Positions 55,701 through 61,212 of a stretch of DNA of 64,000 nucleotides are shown here, in pieces. Under the pieces are notes generated by a model. The model did not search any database. It was not told the DNA's origin and saw nothing but the letters and a program-made list of their open reading frames with translations. This DNA is from Streptomyces apocyni (GTDB lineage: Bacteria; Actinomycetota; Actinomycetes; Streptomycetales; Streptomycetaceae), in NCBI RefSeq assembly GCF_009739465.1, contig NZ_WHOM01000055.1:1-64000 (forward strand), given 5' to 3'. Made by a program: the position numbers and the translations under genes. Position 1 is the first letter of the stretch; the number at the start of each line of letters is the position of its first letter.

Positions 55701-58335
55701 CACCTCCGGATCGACCGGCCGCCCCAAGGGCGTGGTCGTTCCGCACGAGGGCATCGCCAGCCTGGTGGCCACCGCGGTCGACCGGATGGGCCTGGAACGC
55801 GACAGCAGGGTCCTGCAGTTCGCGTCGATCGGTTTCGACGTCTTCGTGTTCGAGCTGTCGATGGCGCTGTGCCAGGGCGGCCGACTCGTCCTCATCTCCG
55901 ATGAGGCACGCGTCGCGGGACCCGCGCTCACCGACTTCCTGGCGGACCAGCGGATCAGCCACATGATCCTGCCGCCCTCGCTGGTGTCGGCGCTGCCCGC
56001 GGGCTGCGAACTGCCCGAGGGGTCGACCATCCTGGTCGGCACGGAGACCGTGCCACCGGACCTCTTCGAGCGCTTCGGCGCCACGGCCAACCTGATCGCG
56101 GCGTACGGCCTGACCGAGGCCACGGTGAACTCCACGCTCTGGCCCGCCCGCCAGGCGGGTGGCAGGCCGACCGGCCGGGTGCCGATCGGCCACCCCGACC
56201 CCAACACGGTCTGCTACGTGCTGGACGACCGTCTCCGCCCGGTCCCCCCGGGCGTGCCGGGTGAGCTGTACGTGTCCGGGCGCGGCCTGGCCCGCGGCTA
56301 CCTCGGCAGGCCCGGGCTGACCGCGGAGCGGTTCGTCGCCGACCCGTACGGGCCTGCTGGCAGCCGGATGTACCGCACCGGAGACCGGGTCCGGTGGCGC
56401 CACGACGGCACGCTCGACTTCCTCGGCCGGGTCGACACCCAGGTGAAGATCCGCGGCTTCCGCATCGAGCTGGGCGAGATCGAGGCGGCGCTCGCCGGGC
56501 ATCCGACGGTCGGCCAGGCGGTCGTCCTGCCGGACCGTACGGGCGACATCGTGCGCCTGGTGGGCTACGCCGCACCGGCTGGCGACGCCTCGGCCCTCGA
56601 CCCGCGGGCGCTGCGCACCCATGTCGCCGGGCTGCTGCCCGAGTACATGGTGCCCGCCCTCGTGGTGCCGCTGGACGGCCCGCTGCCGCTGACCCCCAAC
56701 GGCAAGCTGGACCGCAAGGCGCTGCCCGCGCCCGACTGGACGCGACTGACCGGCGACGCCCGCCCGGCCACGGCCGCGCAGGCCCGGCTGGCCGAGCTGT
56801 TCGGGGAGATCCTCCAGCTGACGGACGTCGGCGTGCACGACAACTTCTTCGCGCTGGGCGGCCATTCGATGGCGGCGATGCGGCTGCTGGGACGCATCCG
56901 TTCCGTCTTCGGGGCCGAACTGAGCATCCGGGACGTGTTCGACGCGCTGACCGTCGCCGGTCTCGCCGAGAAGCTGGCGGGGGCGGCGGCCGCCAGGCCC
57001 CCGCTCAGTCCGGCCGAGCGGCCAGCGGACGGCGGGGCCCAGCCTCTCGCCCCCGTACAGCGGTGGCAGTGGTCGTCGTACCGACGGCACGCGGGCTACG
57101 ACCACGCGCTCGTCCTGCGCTCGCCCGGCGGCGGCCTTGACTCCGACGCGCTCGCGGCCGCGCTCGGCGACGTGGTGGCCCGGCACGCGCCGCTGCGCAC
57201 GGTCTTCGCCGAGCGGGACGGGGCGGTCTACCAGGACGACGTCGCACCGCCCGCCCTGGAGGCCCTGCGCTGCACCGACCTGGAGGCCAAGCTCACCGAA
57301 CTCGCCGCCCAGGCACCGGACCTGACCCGCCAGCCACCCGTACGGGCCCGACTGCTGACCGGCGCGGACGGCACCCAGGCCGTCCTGCTGACCATGCACT
57401 ACCTCGCCGTGGACGAGTGGTCGGTGGTCCCCCTGTTCCGCGACCTCACCACGGCCTACGCCGCCAGGACCCGCGGTCAGGAACCCGACTGGGCGCCGCT
57501 ACCGGTGAGCTACGCCGACTACACCCACTGGGCCCACCAGGTACTCGGCGACCTGACCGACCCCGACAGCGTCGGCGGCCGCCAACTGGCCTACTGGCAG
57601 CGGACCCTCACGGACCTGCCAGCCGAACTGGCGCTGCCTTCGGACCGGCCACGCCCGGCGGTGCCACACCGAGGCGCCGACCACGTCGGATTCGCCCTCG
57701 ACGAGCAGCTCCACGCCGAGGTGGACCGGCTGGCCCAGGCGACTGGCACCAGCATGTTCATGGTGCTGCACTCGGCACTGTCCGCCGTGCTCACCGCGCA
57801 CGGAGCGGGCACCGACCTGCCGATCGGCACCATGGTCGCCGGTCGCACCGACGACCAACTGGCCGACCTGGTCGGCTGCTTCTTCAACACCGTGGTGCTG
57901 CGCACCGACACGGCGGGTGACCCGACCTTCGCCGAGCTGCTGACCCGGGTACGGGAGACGACGCTCGGCGCGCTGGACCGGCAGGACGTCCCGTTCGACG
58001 ATGTCGTCCGGGCGACCGGGCTGCCGCCCACCGGCCCGCAGGTCATGGTGATCCACCACGAGCAGGCGCGACTCGCCGAACTGGAGGGCGGGGTCGGCCA
58101 GCTGGACGTCGTGACCACCGGCTCGACGAAGGCGGAGCTGACGCTCAGCTTCTACGAGCCGCGCGACGACGGCCCGGTGCACTGCGCTCTGATCTACGCG
58201 ACCGAACTGCTCGGCAAGGCGAAGGCCGAGCAGCTGACCGAAGAACTTCAGAGGCTGCTGCGCCATGCGGCAGCCGCCCCGGAACAGCCGCTCTCGGAGC
58301 TGTTCGCTGTGATGTCGATGAGGAGTGACGCATGA
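43717..58335 (+). CDS. Tetramodular siderophore NRPS with terminal condensation domain
   Basis: 4872 residues, ATG 43717 with AGGGAAGG upstream. Order: C1 (about 15-440, HHIVLDG at 148), A1 (470-985), T1 (Ser1010), C2 (1069-1560, HHIIADG at 1205), A2 (1575-2090), T2 (Ser2125), Ala/Pro linker, C3 (2270-2720), A3 (2736-3270), T3 (Ser3312), C4 (3368-3815, HHITTDE at 3495), A4 (3843-4355), T4 (Ser4384), C5 (4442-4860, HYLAVDE at 4561). No E or TE domain. Codes I read: A1 DVWIVGAVNK, A2 DVWHFSLVDK (serine), A3 DMENLGLINK (N5-hydroxyornithine), A4 DVFILGAVNK, close to A1. This is the erythrochelin plan; with formyltransferase the expected product is foroxymithine-like, released as a diketopiperazine by C5. 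C2 carries a 57-residue insertion (about 1453-1509). Confidence 0.95.
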   Translation: MREAESDRTSASGIPQLGTPVTGAQTGIWLAQQIEPDSSVFHIAFSLELWGDTDLDRLAASVRQAVEEAECLHVRISPEGRGARQTPTPFPVHVPLVDLRGEPDPSAAAADWMDADRTRPLDLADGPLFGHALLRVADDRVLWYQRYHHIVLDGMGVALITRRAGELYTLGGTPAADAPPARDWALSRFVDSDLAYRASPQSGTDRAYWLDRLADRPEPVRLVERSATPMTRRLRRTVELSPGRAARLDDAARRVGAKTSRLLVASVAAYLHRVTGERDLVLGLPVAARLDAAARDVPGMASNVLPLRLAVRGEMTMAALVAAVDQEITGAVAHGRYRAEDLARDLGLVDGVPELVGPTVNVLPRAGDLRFGDHRAELHPLWLGPVSDLAISFTETGDSDGLRIDLDADADACDPQTLADHERRFLLLLDALAADSDQPLAHIALVSATERAELLEEFGSAPREVPELSWPAAFEQRVRHTPDAVALVCEDRELSYAELDAAANRLAHHLIARGVRPEDIVAVALPRSPELVSCLLAVMKAGAAYLPLDADHPQDRLAYMLSDAGARAVVTTGELAAELPEIPGVERVLIDDAATLAALASADSARPGLPVVLDQAAYVIYTSGSTGRPKGVVVTHDGVGSLIATATDRIGIDATSRVVQFASVGFDVTVWDLIMSLCVGGTVIVVPAERRVAGPALTEYIEEHQATHMILPPSLVAALPQDCELPEGAVLVVGTEAVPGELIARWAGRLRVVVAYGLTEATVNSTLWPADPNWQGPVPIGRPDPNTRCYVLDSALSPVRVGVEGELYVAGRGLARGYLGRAGLTSERFVADPFGAPGARMYRTGDRVRWRADGNLEFLGRADGQLKIRGHRIEPGEIESAFMACPGIAQAAVLVRDDHRGVHRLVAYLVGEAGTDDTAAAVATARASVADTLPDYMAPSAVVILDGPLPLTPNGKLDTRSLPEPQWTATAGDAPPTTPEEAVIAGLFAEVLGLPVVGVHDSFFELGGDSIVAIQLVNRAREAGLTLTPREVFRRRTVAALASVAGTAAPGEGPGPVRPDVSVLDEAALPVSPLQEGFFFHARFDAEAADLYVVQELLDLAGPVDADRLRGALQTLLDRHPLLRASFTQLPGGEVVQRLADDVTLPWREVQLAGDGSADDATADGALDEQLRADRAEGFDLARPPLLRATLIRDGQHHRLLLTLHHIIADGWSVTVLLRELLAAYRGAELPAPPAPYSYLAWLADRDRDAARDAWREALAGLEGPTRLIAPSGDAGQGGAAPARPEHIDVRLPEGLTADLATYARTHGLTLSTVLHGVWGLLIGGLTGGSDVVFGTTVSGRTTEVDGLDSAVGLFINTVPARVRTRPDDSLTELLQRVQDEHAGLLDHQHLGLADIQRLTGGGELFDTLVVFENYPTEEPADADADAPRITSVEVFDAVHYPLALIIHPGEQPVPQQATFAPSRRPARTLGAPGTSPSTSSTRARTRHAESTHRTPLLNGQTLPAGALALRFKHDAARLSQLAVAAIARRFESLLWTVVTEPDQRIAQLDLLSPREHERLGALNATARPVPDATLASLFAAQTARTPDADAVVFAGSTLSYAELDRRAELLARRLRASGAGPERFVAVAVPRSAELMVALLGVLKSGAAYLPVDPDYPADRVAFMLADSGARTVVTTSAVAGRLPEAAGLERLVLDDLADVTDLPALPVTPADPDHPAYLIYTSGSTGRPKGVVVTHRAIVNRLAWMQGQYGLAADDRVLQKTPSSFDVSVWEFFWALVEGATVVLARPDGHRDPAYLAELIRAERVTTLHFVPSMLAAFVQAMEASADQPGAGDWAASLRRVFASGEALTGDVARRWWELTSRRAHGGPVPLHNLYGPTEAAVDVTWFPYEGGDELAVPIGHPVWNTRLHVLDPFLRRVPDGVPGELYLAGVQLARGYHDRPALTADRFVADPYGMPGERMYRTGDLVRRRADGAIEYLGRTDRQVKVRGNRIELGEIEAALAAQPGVAAAAVTVRDGALVGYAVRLPEAPADALDADVLRAALSDALPATMVPSALVILSELPLTPSGKLDQSALPAPVQAAVTGGRAPRDDRERAFCEVFAAVLKLREVGADDDFFVLGGDSLTSIAVATQAREKGLTITTRDVFASRTPAALAAIARTEAVPAEPAEPAEPVGEAAAPGVTVAAADAGQAAAALQAMLAQQSGDTVDPALQALLDQLVAASTAASSGPEATPASPAPAKPLGGLVLTQEEQDQVAQTAGGLPVADIWPLSPLQEGMYFHASYDVGTLDVYLSQETLDMDRRVDADRLRAASRTLLARNTGLRAGFTSEGLPGPVQFIVDGAEIPLTEVDLSEVAAADQQARVDALLAADRQQRFDLAAPPLCRLLLIRLPGGRDKLVVTHHLILWDGWSAWLFLEELFTLYERAGDATGLRPAGSYRDYLAWLDEQDHTAALAAWSTALAGFDEPTLVAPAGRDGEPVIPADFDAVLEQDTSDRLRALARRHGLTLNTVLNAAWGLVLSAVVGRSDVAFGTAVAGRPTDLPDVERVIGMFLNTVPTRVAFAPGETLVDLLRRMQSERAAVMPYEHVGLGALQQETGHRRLFDTLFVLRSADGEDRAAALSQRHGIADVSNVDGTHFPLTLIVTPETRLRVTLAARPDLFDADDATKILTRFTTVLERLAAALAAAALAADALTPGAKAAVRTHDVDLLLPEERAALAAERADTRHPVTDETIADLLAIQTAHTPDTTALVFGDRTLTYAELDARINRLARLLLARGAGPEKVVALALPRSIEMVVALFAVLRTGAAYLPLDLDHPADRLRLMVEDTGPLCLLSTTAVAPTLRADSGALAPEVQLDDAAVTAELADLPPGEVTDAERPAFAHGVPGRLEHPAYVIYTSGSTGRPKGVVTPYRGLTNMQLNHQREIFDPAIAAAGGRRLRIAHTVSFAFDMSWEELLWLVEGHEVHICDEDLRRDAEALVAYCDEHRVDVVNVTPTYAQLLIEEGLLEEDQEAGRHRPALVLLGGEAVSDAVWTRLRRTDGTYGYNLYGPTEYTINTLGGSTTDSATPTVGMPIRNTRAYVLDAMLRPVPPGSPGELYIAGTGLARGYHDRPGLTAERFVADPFGEPGERMYRTGDLVRQRPDGLIDFLGRTDDQVKIRGYRIELGEITSALAAHPEIAHAAVVVAERAGSKRLVGYVVPTDPAVLGESEGEADTAGERLLASLREHLKAGLPDYMVPAALVPVEALPLTVNGKLDVKALPAPDFTGSSSSRPPRSPREETLCALFAEVLGLPEGSVGIDSDFFDLGGHSLLATKLISRARTALSAELAIRDLFEAPTVAELVERASGAPTADRPALTAGERPAELPLSHAQQRLWVIQQIECTSAAYNFPLVMRLRGPLDVDAWRAALADVTARHEALRTVFAERDGQAFQRVLPAEQARPVVDVVRAREEDAAALIDAAVNRPFDLAVELPLRATVIEIAPDDHILVTLLHHITTDEWSDRPFLRDLATAYAARRSDTAPHWEPLPVQYADYALWQQRLLGDPADPQSLAARQLDYWSTALEGAPEELELPADRPRPARPSFTGAELDIEFDGTSYRGLKRLSRESGASMFMVVHAAVAALLHRLGAGTDIPLGSPIAGRSDEALDDLVGFFVNTLVLRADLSGDPSFTELLARVRETDLAAFSHADVPFESVVERLNPTRSLSRNPLFQVMVGYHSRTGDALELPGLAVEYQPFRIKSAKFDLVFSFTEQVPAGGAGAGAVDGDGDVGALGCRLEFATELFDQATAERLGERLRRLVAAVVSEPEAPVSQAEVLAADERRLVLEGFNATARAVDEAPLPALFAQRLAERPDAVAVVDGARSVSYAQLDARASRIAQLLAGRGVAAESVVGVAVPRSADMVATVLAVLKLGAAFLPLDLAHPADRLRYMIEDSGATLVVGTEPVAGKIPEVAGTSVVLLDAPETTAELALLPETTPDVPPVRLHQAAYVIYTSGSTGRPKGVVVPHEGIASLVATAVDRMGLERDSRVLQFASIGFDVFVFELSMALCQGGRLVLISDEARVAGPALTDFLADQRISHMILPPSLVSALPAGCELPEGSTILVGTETVPPDLFERFGATANLIAAYGLTEATVNSTLWPARQAGGRPTGRVPIGHPDPNTVCYVLDDRLRPVPPGVPGELYVSGRGLARGYLGRPGLTAERFVADPYGPAGSRMYRTGDRVRWRHDGTLDFLGRVDTQVKIRGFRIELGEIEAALAGHPTVGQAVVLPDRTGDIVRLVGYAAPAGDASALDPRALRTHVAGLLPEYMVPALVVPLDGPLPLTPNGKLDRKALPAPDWTRLTGDARPATAAQARLAELFGEILQLTDVGVHDNFFALGGHSMAAMRLLGRIRSVFGAELSIRDVFDALTVAGLAEKLAGAAAARPPLSPAERPADGGAQPLAPVQRWQWSSYRRHAGYDHALVLRSPGGGLDSDALAAALGDVVARHAPLRTVFAERDGAVYQDDVAPPALEALRCTDLEAKLTELAAQAPDLTRQPPVRARLLTGADGTQAVLLTMHYLAVDEWSVVPLFRDLTTAYAARTRGQEPDWAPLPVSYADYTHWAHQVLGDLTDPDSVGGRQLAYWQRTLTDLPAELALPSDRPRPAVPHRGADHVGFALDEQLHAEVDRLAQATGTSMFMVLHSALSAVLTAHGAGTDLPIGTMVAGRTDDQLADLVGCFFNTVVLRTDTAGDPTFAELLTRVRETTLGALDRQDVPFDDVVRATGLPPTGPQVMVIHHEQARLAELEGGVGQLDVVTTGSTKAELTLSFYEPRDDGPVHCALIYATELLGKAKAEQLTEELQRLLRHAAAAPEQPLSELFAVMSMRSDA
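48072..48242. mobile_element. 171-bp MITE-like insertion inside NRPS C2 domain
   Basis: Imperfect terminal inverted repeats of 29 bp with three mismatches (48072-48100 with 48214-48242) enclose about 113 bp. A 9-bp inner inverted repeat (48122-48130 with 48180-48188) and a 10-bp direct repeat cccggcacgc (48111 and 48173) lie inside. The total is 57 codons, so the NRPS frame stays open. In the NRPS frame third-position G/C bias is lost; in another frame it is strong and reads to a TAA at 48210-48212, as if a 3' gene end were carried along. No clear target duplication is seen. Confidence 0.75.
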
Positions 58336-58541
58336 CCACCAACCCGTTCGAGGACCCGCAGGCCCGTTACCTGGTCCTGGTCAACGAGGAGAACCAGCAC
58401 TCGCTGTGGCCCGCCTTCGCCGAGGTACCGGCGGGCTGGCGCACCGCGTTCGGTGACGACACCCGCGAGGCCTGCGTGTCCTACGTCGAAACCCACTGGA
58501 CCGACCTCCGCCCCGCAAGCCTGATCAGCCAACAGGCCTGA
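58332..58541 (+). CDS. MbtH-like protein
   Basis: 69 residues, start ATG 58332 overlapping the NRPS stop (ATGA). The full signature is present: NEENQHSLWPAFAEVPAGW, then SYVETHWTDLRP. MbtH proteins bind adenylation domains and are often needed for their solubility and activity, here the four A domains of the upstream NRPS (CchK in coelichelin). Confidence 0.96.
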   Translation: MTTNPFEDPQARYLVLVNEENQHSLWPAFAEVPAGWRTAFGDDTREACVSYVETHWTDLRPASLISQQA

Positions 58542-58563
58542 CCACCCCCACAGCACCACCGCT

Positions 58564-58598
58564 CGCCGCCTGCCCAGGAAATCCCCGGGCAGGCGGCG
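58564..58598 (+). terminator. Terminator of the NRPS-mbtH operon
   Basis: A perfect 12-bp inverted repeat (58564-58575 with 58587-58598) with an 11-base loop, 23 bp after the mbtH stop codon. Confidence 0.85.
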
Positions 58599-59240
58599 AC
58601 CTGCGTAACAGCGCGGGCCCCACCGCCCTTCGCTCGCGCGCGACGACGCCGTGGTGCCCCCACATCCCCCCGCGGCTTCGCGCGCGTGGCGGGTACGCCT
58701 CGCCCGGTGGCCGCACCCTCGCCCTCTCGGCCTGCGCCCGAACACGAGGCGCTGTGCGAGGCCCTCCGGCACCGGACGATCACAAGAACCACGGCGACGC
58801 GGCTGCTTCACAGCGCGCGGTCTGATCCGCGGGTCGCGAGGTACGGGCGGAGCCGCCCCGCTCGGGGGTCCCGGCGCCTGCGGTCGCGGCACAGTGCCCG
58901 GCTGCTTCGCAGCGGGCGGGCGCTGCTCCGACCCGGGGTGCGACGCGGACGCCCGTGCGCGCCCACCCTCGCCCCGGCTTCCTGAACCTCGGGTGGGAGG
59001 CGCCTGCTTCGCTCGGCGAGTCGAGGAGGTATGCCGAACGTCGAGTGGGCGTGGCAGGTGGGCCCCGGATCGTGGCGTAGCCGGGAGCGCTTCGTGGTTT
59101 CGCAGGTAGCGGTTGTGATCGCTGGGGTGCTCGGACGCCGAACGGCCTGTGCTGCCCTGACCGGCCGACGTGACGGCCCAGGGCGATCGGCTGTGTCGGC
59201 CGACTACGGTCCTGATGGCTACACCGTCGCGTGGGCATGG

Positions 59241-59271
59241 CCGAAGGCCCCCGGGGTGCGGGGGCCTTCGG
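59241..59271 (-). terminator. Terminator of the ABC exporter operon
   Basis: A perfect 13-bp G/C-rich inverted repeat (59241-59253 with 59259-59271), loop of 5, lies about 65 bp beyond the exporter stop codon on the minus strand. Confidence 0.85.
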
Positions 59272-59334
59272 TGGGGCGTGGAGAGGGTGTGCCAGGTGGC
59301 GGTGGGTGCCCGGTCGCGGTTGCGGAACAGGCCG

Positions 59335-61212
59335 TCAGGGGACCGCTGTTCGCGGGACCGGGATCGGGTCCGGGACCGGGGCGGGTGGCTCGGACAGTGC
59401 GGGGACTGGGACTGGGGTCGGGTGGTGGCGGGTGGCGGACCAGGCGGACCAGAGGGCCGCGTAGTGGCCGTCCGCCGCCACCAGGTCGTCGTGCGTGCCG
59501 GTCTCCACGACGCGGCCCTCGTCGAGGACGACGATCCGGTCCGCGGCCGCCGCCTGCGGCAGCCGGTGAGCGACCAGCAGCCCCGTACGCCCCTCCATCG
59601 CCCGCTCGGCCGCCGCCTCCAGCGTGCGCGCGCCCGCGCTGCCCGCGTCGGCCGTGGCCTCGTCCAGGATGGAGACCGGCGGGTCGGCCAGCACGAGGCG
59701 GGCCAGCGCGAGGTGCTGCGCCTGCGTCACCGTGAGCCGGTGCCCGCCCTCACCGACCACCGTGTCGATGCCCTCAGGCAGCGCGTCGGCCCAGGAGAGC
59801 GCGTCGACCTTGGCCAGCGCGGCGCGCAGTTCGTCGTCGGTGGCCGAGGGGCGGGCCAGTCGCAGGTCGTCGGCGAGCGGACCGGCGAAGACGTGCACCT
59901 CCTGGTTGATCAGTGCCACGGTCCGCCGCGTACCGGCCGGACCGAGCTCACCGGAGTCCACGCCACCGAGGGCGATCGTCCCCGATGACGGCTGGTGGAT
60001 TCCGGCGATCAGCTTCGCCAGCGTGGTCTTCCCGGCCCCGCTCGCGCCGACCAGGGCGACCCGTTCCCCGCTGCGTACCTCCAGGTCGACATCGCTCAGC
60101 ACGGGGTGCCCCGGCACGTACGCGTGACTCAGCGACGCGACCTTGACCGAGCCGTCCACCGGCTCGGCGGGCCGCTCGGGCTCGGCCTCCGGCGGCAGGT
60201 TCGACACACCGACCAGCCGCGCCAGGCTCGCCCCGGCGGACTGCGCCTCGTCGATCAGGAAGAGCGCGGCGTTGATGGGGTTGAACAGGCTGTGGAAGTA
60301 CAGCGCCGCCGCCGTCGCCGTACCGATGCTCACCGCGTCGCGGTCGACCAGCACGAATCCGGTCGCCAGGACCGCCGCCAGGCCGACGAACTCGGCGAGG
60401 TTGAGCCGCGAGAAGAACCCCGTCACCAGCCGGATACCGCGCAGCGCGAGATCGACGGCGTCCTGCGACCGCTGCTCCAGCAGCTGCGCGTGACGCCCGT
60501 TCAGCCGGAACGCGCGCACCGTCCGCACGCCGCCCACACTGTCGAGAAGCTGGTGCTGCAACGCGCCGGTCGCCACCCGGTGGTTGGCGTACACGGGCAC
60601 GGCGCGCGGCAGATACCACCGTACGGTGAAGACATGGATCGGCACGCTCAGCAGCACGGCGAGCAGGAAGCGCCAGTCCAGTACGGCGAGTCCGACCATC
60701 GTCAGGGCGATGGTGAGCAGTGAGCGGCTGAACTCCGGCAGCGCTTGGCGCACCGCCTTCGTCACCACCGTCACATCACCGGTCACCCGCGAGGTCAGAT
60801 CGCCCGAACCAGCTTGCTCCACGCGTTCGAGCGGCAGCCGCAGCGCCCGCTCGATAAACCGTTCCCGCACGCTGGCGAGTACGGTCTCCCCGAGCCGGGC
60901 GACCAGCGAGCTGCCGATCGCGGTCGCGATGCCCCGGGCCACCGCCACGGCCAGCAACAGCACCATCGGCACCGTCAGCGCGCCGGTTCCGGCCTGCTCG
61001 ACGACCAGGTCGACGATACGGCCGAGCAGCGGGGCGGTCAGCAGGCCGATGCCTGTCCCGATGACCAGCACGGTCACCGCGGCCACCGCGAGGAGGCGCT
61101 GGGGGCGCAGCAACGCACGGACCACCGCGAGGGTCTGGGCACCGGTGGCGATCGGCAGGAGTGCGCGCTCGGGTGGGCTGGCTGCGCTCATCGTCCGTCC
61201 TTCGTCGTTCAT
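59335..61212 (-). CDS. ABC exporter subunit B with intact Walker motifs and degenerate signature
   Basis: 625 residues from ATG 61212 (ATGA overlap with the preceding gene); ATG 61191 with AAGGA upstream is a good alternative. Six-helix type I exporter domain (about 35-330) then ATPase: Walker A VGASGAGKTT, Q-loop LINQEVHVF, Walker B VSILDE, H-loop VAHRL. The signature is LTVTQ instead of LSGGQ. It pairs with the upstream subunit, which has the reverse defects. CchG/CchI-like position suggests export of the finished siderophore. Confidence 0.92.
   Translation of the reverse strand: MNDEGRTMSAASPPERALLPIATGAQTLAVVRALLRPQRLLAVAAVTVLVIGTGIGLLTAPLLGRIVDLVVEQAGTGALTVPMVLLLAVAVARGIATAIGSSLVARLGETVLASVRERFIERALRLPLERVEQAGSGDLTSRVTGDVTVVTKAVRQALPEFSRSLLTIALTMVGLAVLDWRFLLAVLLSVPIHVFTVRWYLPRAVPVYANHRVATGALQHQLLDSVGGVRTVRAFRLNGRHAQLLEQRSQDAVDLALRGIRLVTGFFSRLNLAEFVGLAAVLATGFVLVDRDAVSIGTATAAALYFHSLFNPINAALFLIDEAQSAGASLARLVGVSNLPPEAEPERPAEPVDGSVKVASLSHAYVPGHPVLSDVDLEVRSGERVALVGASGAGKTTLAKLIAGIHQPSSGTIALGGVDSGELGPAGTRRTVALINQEVHVFAGPLADDLRLARPSATDDELRAALAKVDALSWADALPEGIDTVVGEGGHRLTVTQAQHLALARLVLADPPVSILDEATADAGSAGARTLEAAAERAMEGRTGLLVAHRLPQAAAADRIVVLDEGRVVETGTHDDLVAADGHYAALWSAWSATRHHPTPVPVPALSEPPAPVPDPIPVPRTAVP

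Larger units (their letters stand above)
58542..59334. other. 793-bp convergent intergenic region without a credible gene
   Basis: Flanked by MbtH on the left and the exporter end on the right. It holds one terminator near each side (58564-58598 and 59241-59271). Between them are several open frames, but none has family motifs, ribosome sites or stable third-position bias. Diverged short repeats of the type ctgcttcgcagcg (near 58801 and 58911) suggest decayed sequence. It could be the site of a lost gene, for example the siderophore esterase found in coelichelin clusters. Confidence 0.5.

Noticed and set aside
51670..57399. A 1909-codon open frame on the minus strand inside the NRPS gene
   Set aside because: It is the high-GC antisense shadow of the NRPS; it shows no domain motifs, and the plus-strand protein is unmistakable.
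58260..58335. Thioesterase domain at the NRPS end
   Set aside because: No GxSxG motif is present; the protein ends with a condensation-type domain.
58651..59238. Possible small genes on both strands in the gap after mbtH
   Set aside because: No family motifs, no ribosome sites, biased only by GC content; kept as a non-coding region.
59170..59988. Plus-strand frame overlapping the exporter end
   Set aside because: Most of it lies opposite the ABC ATPase coding region and has no motif or ribosome site.
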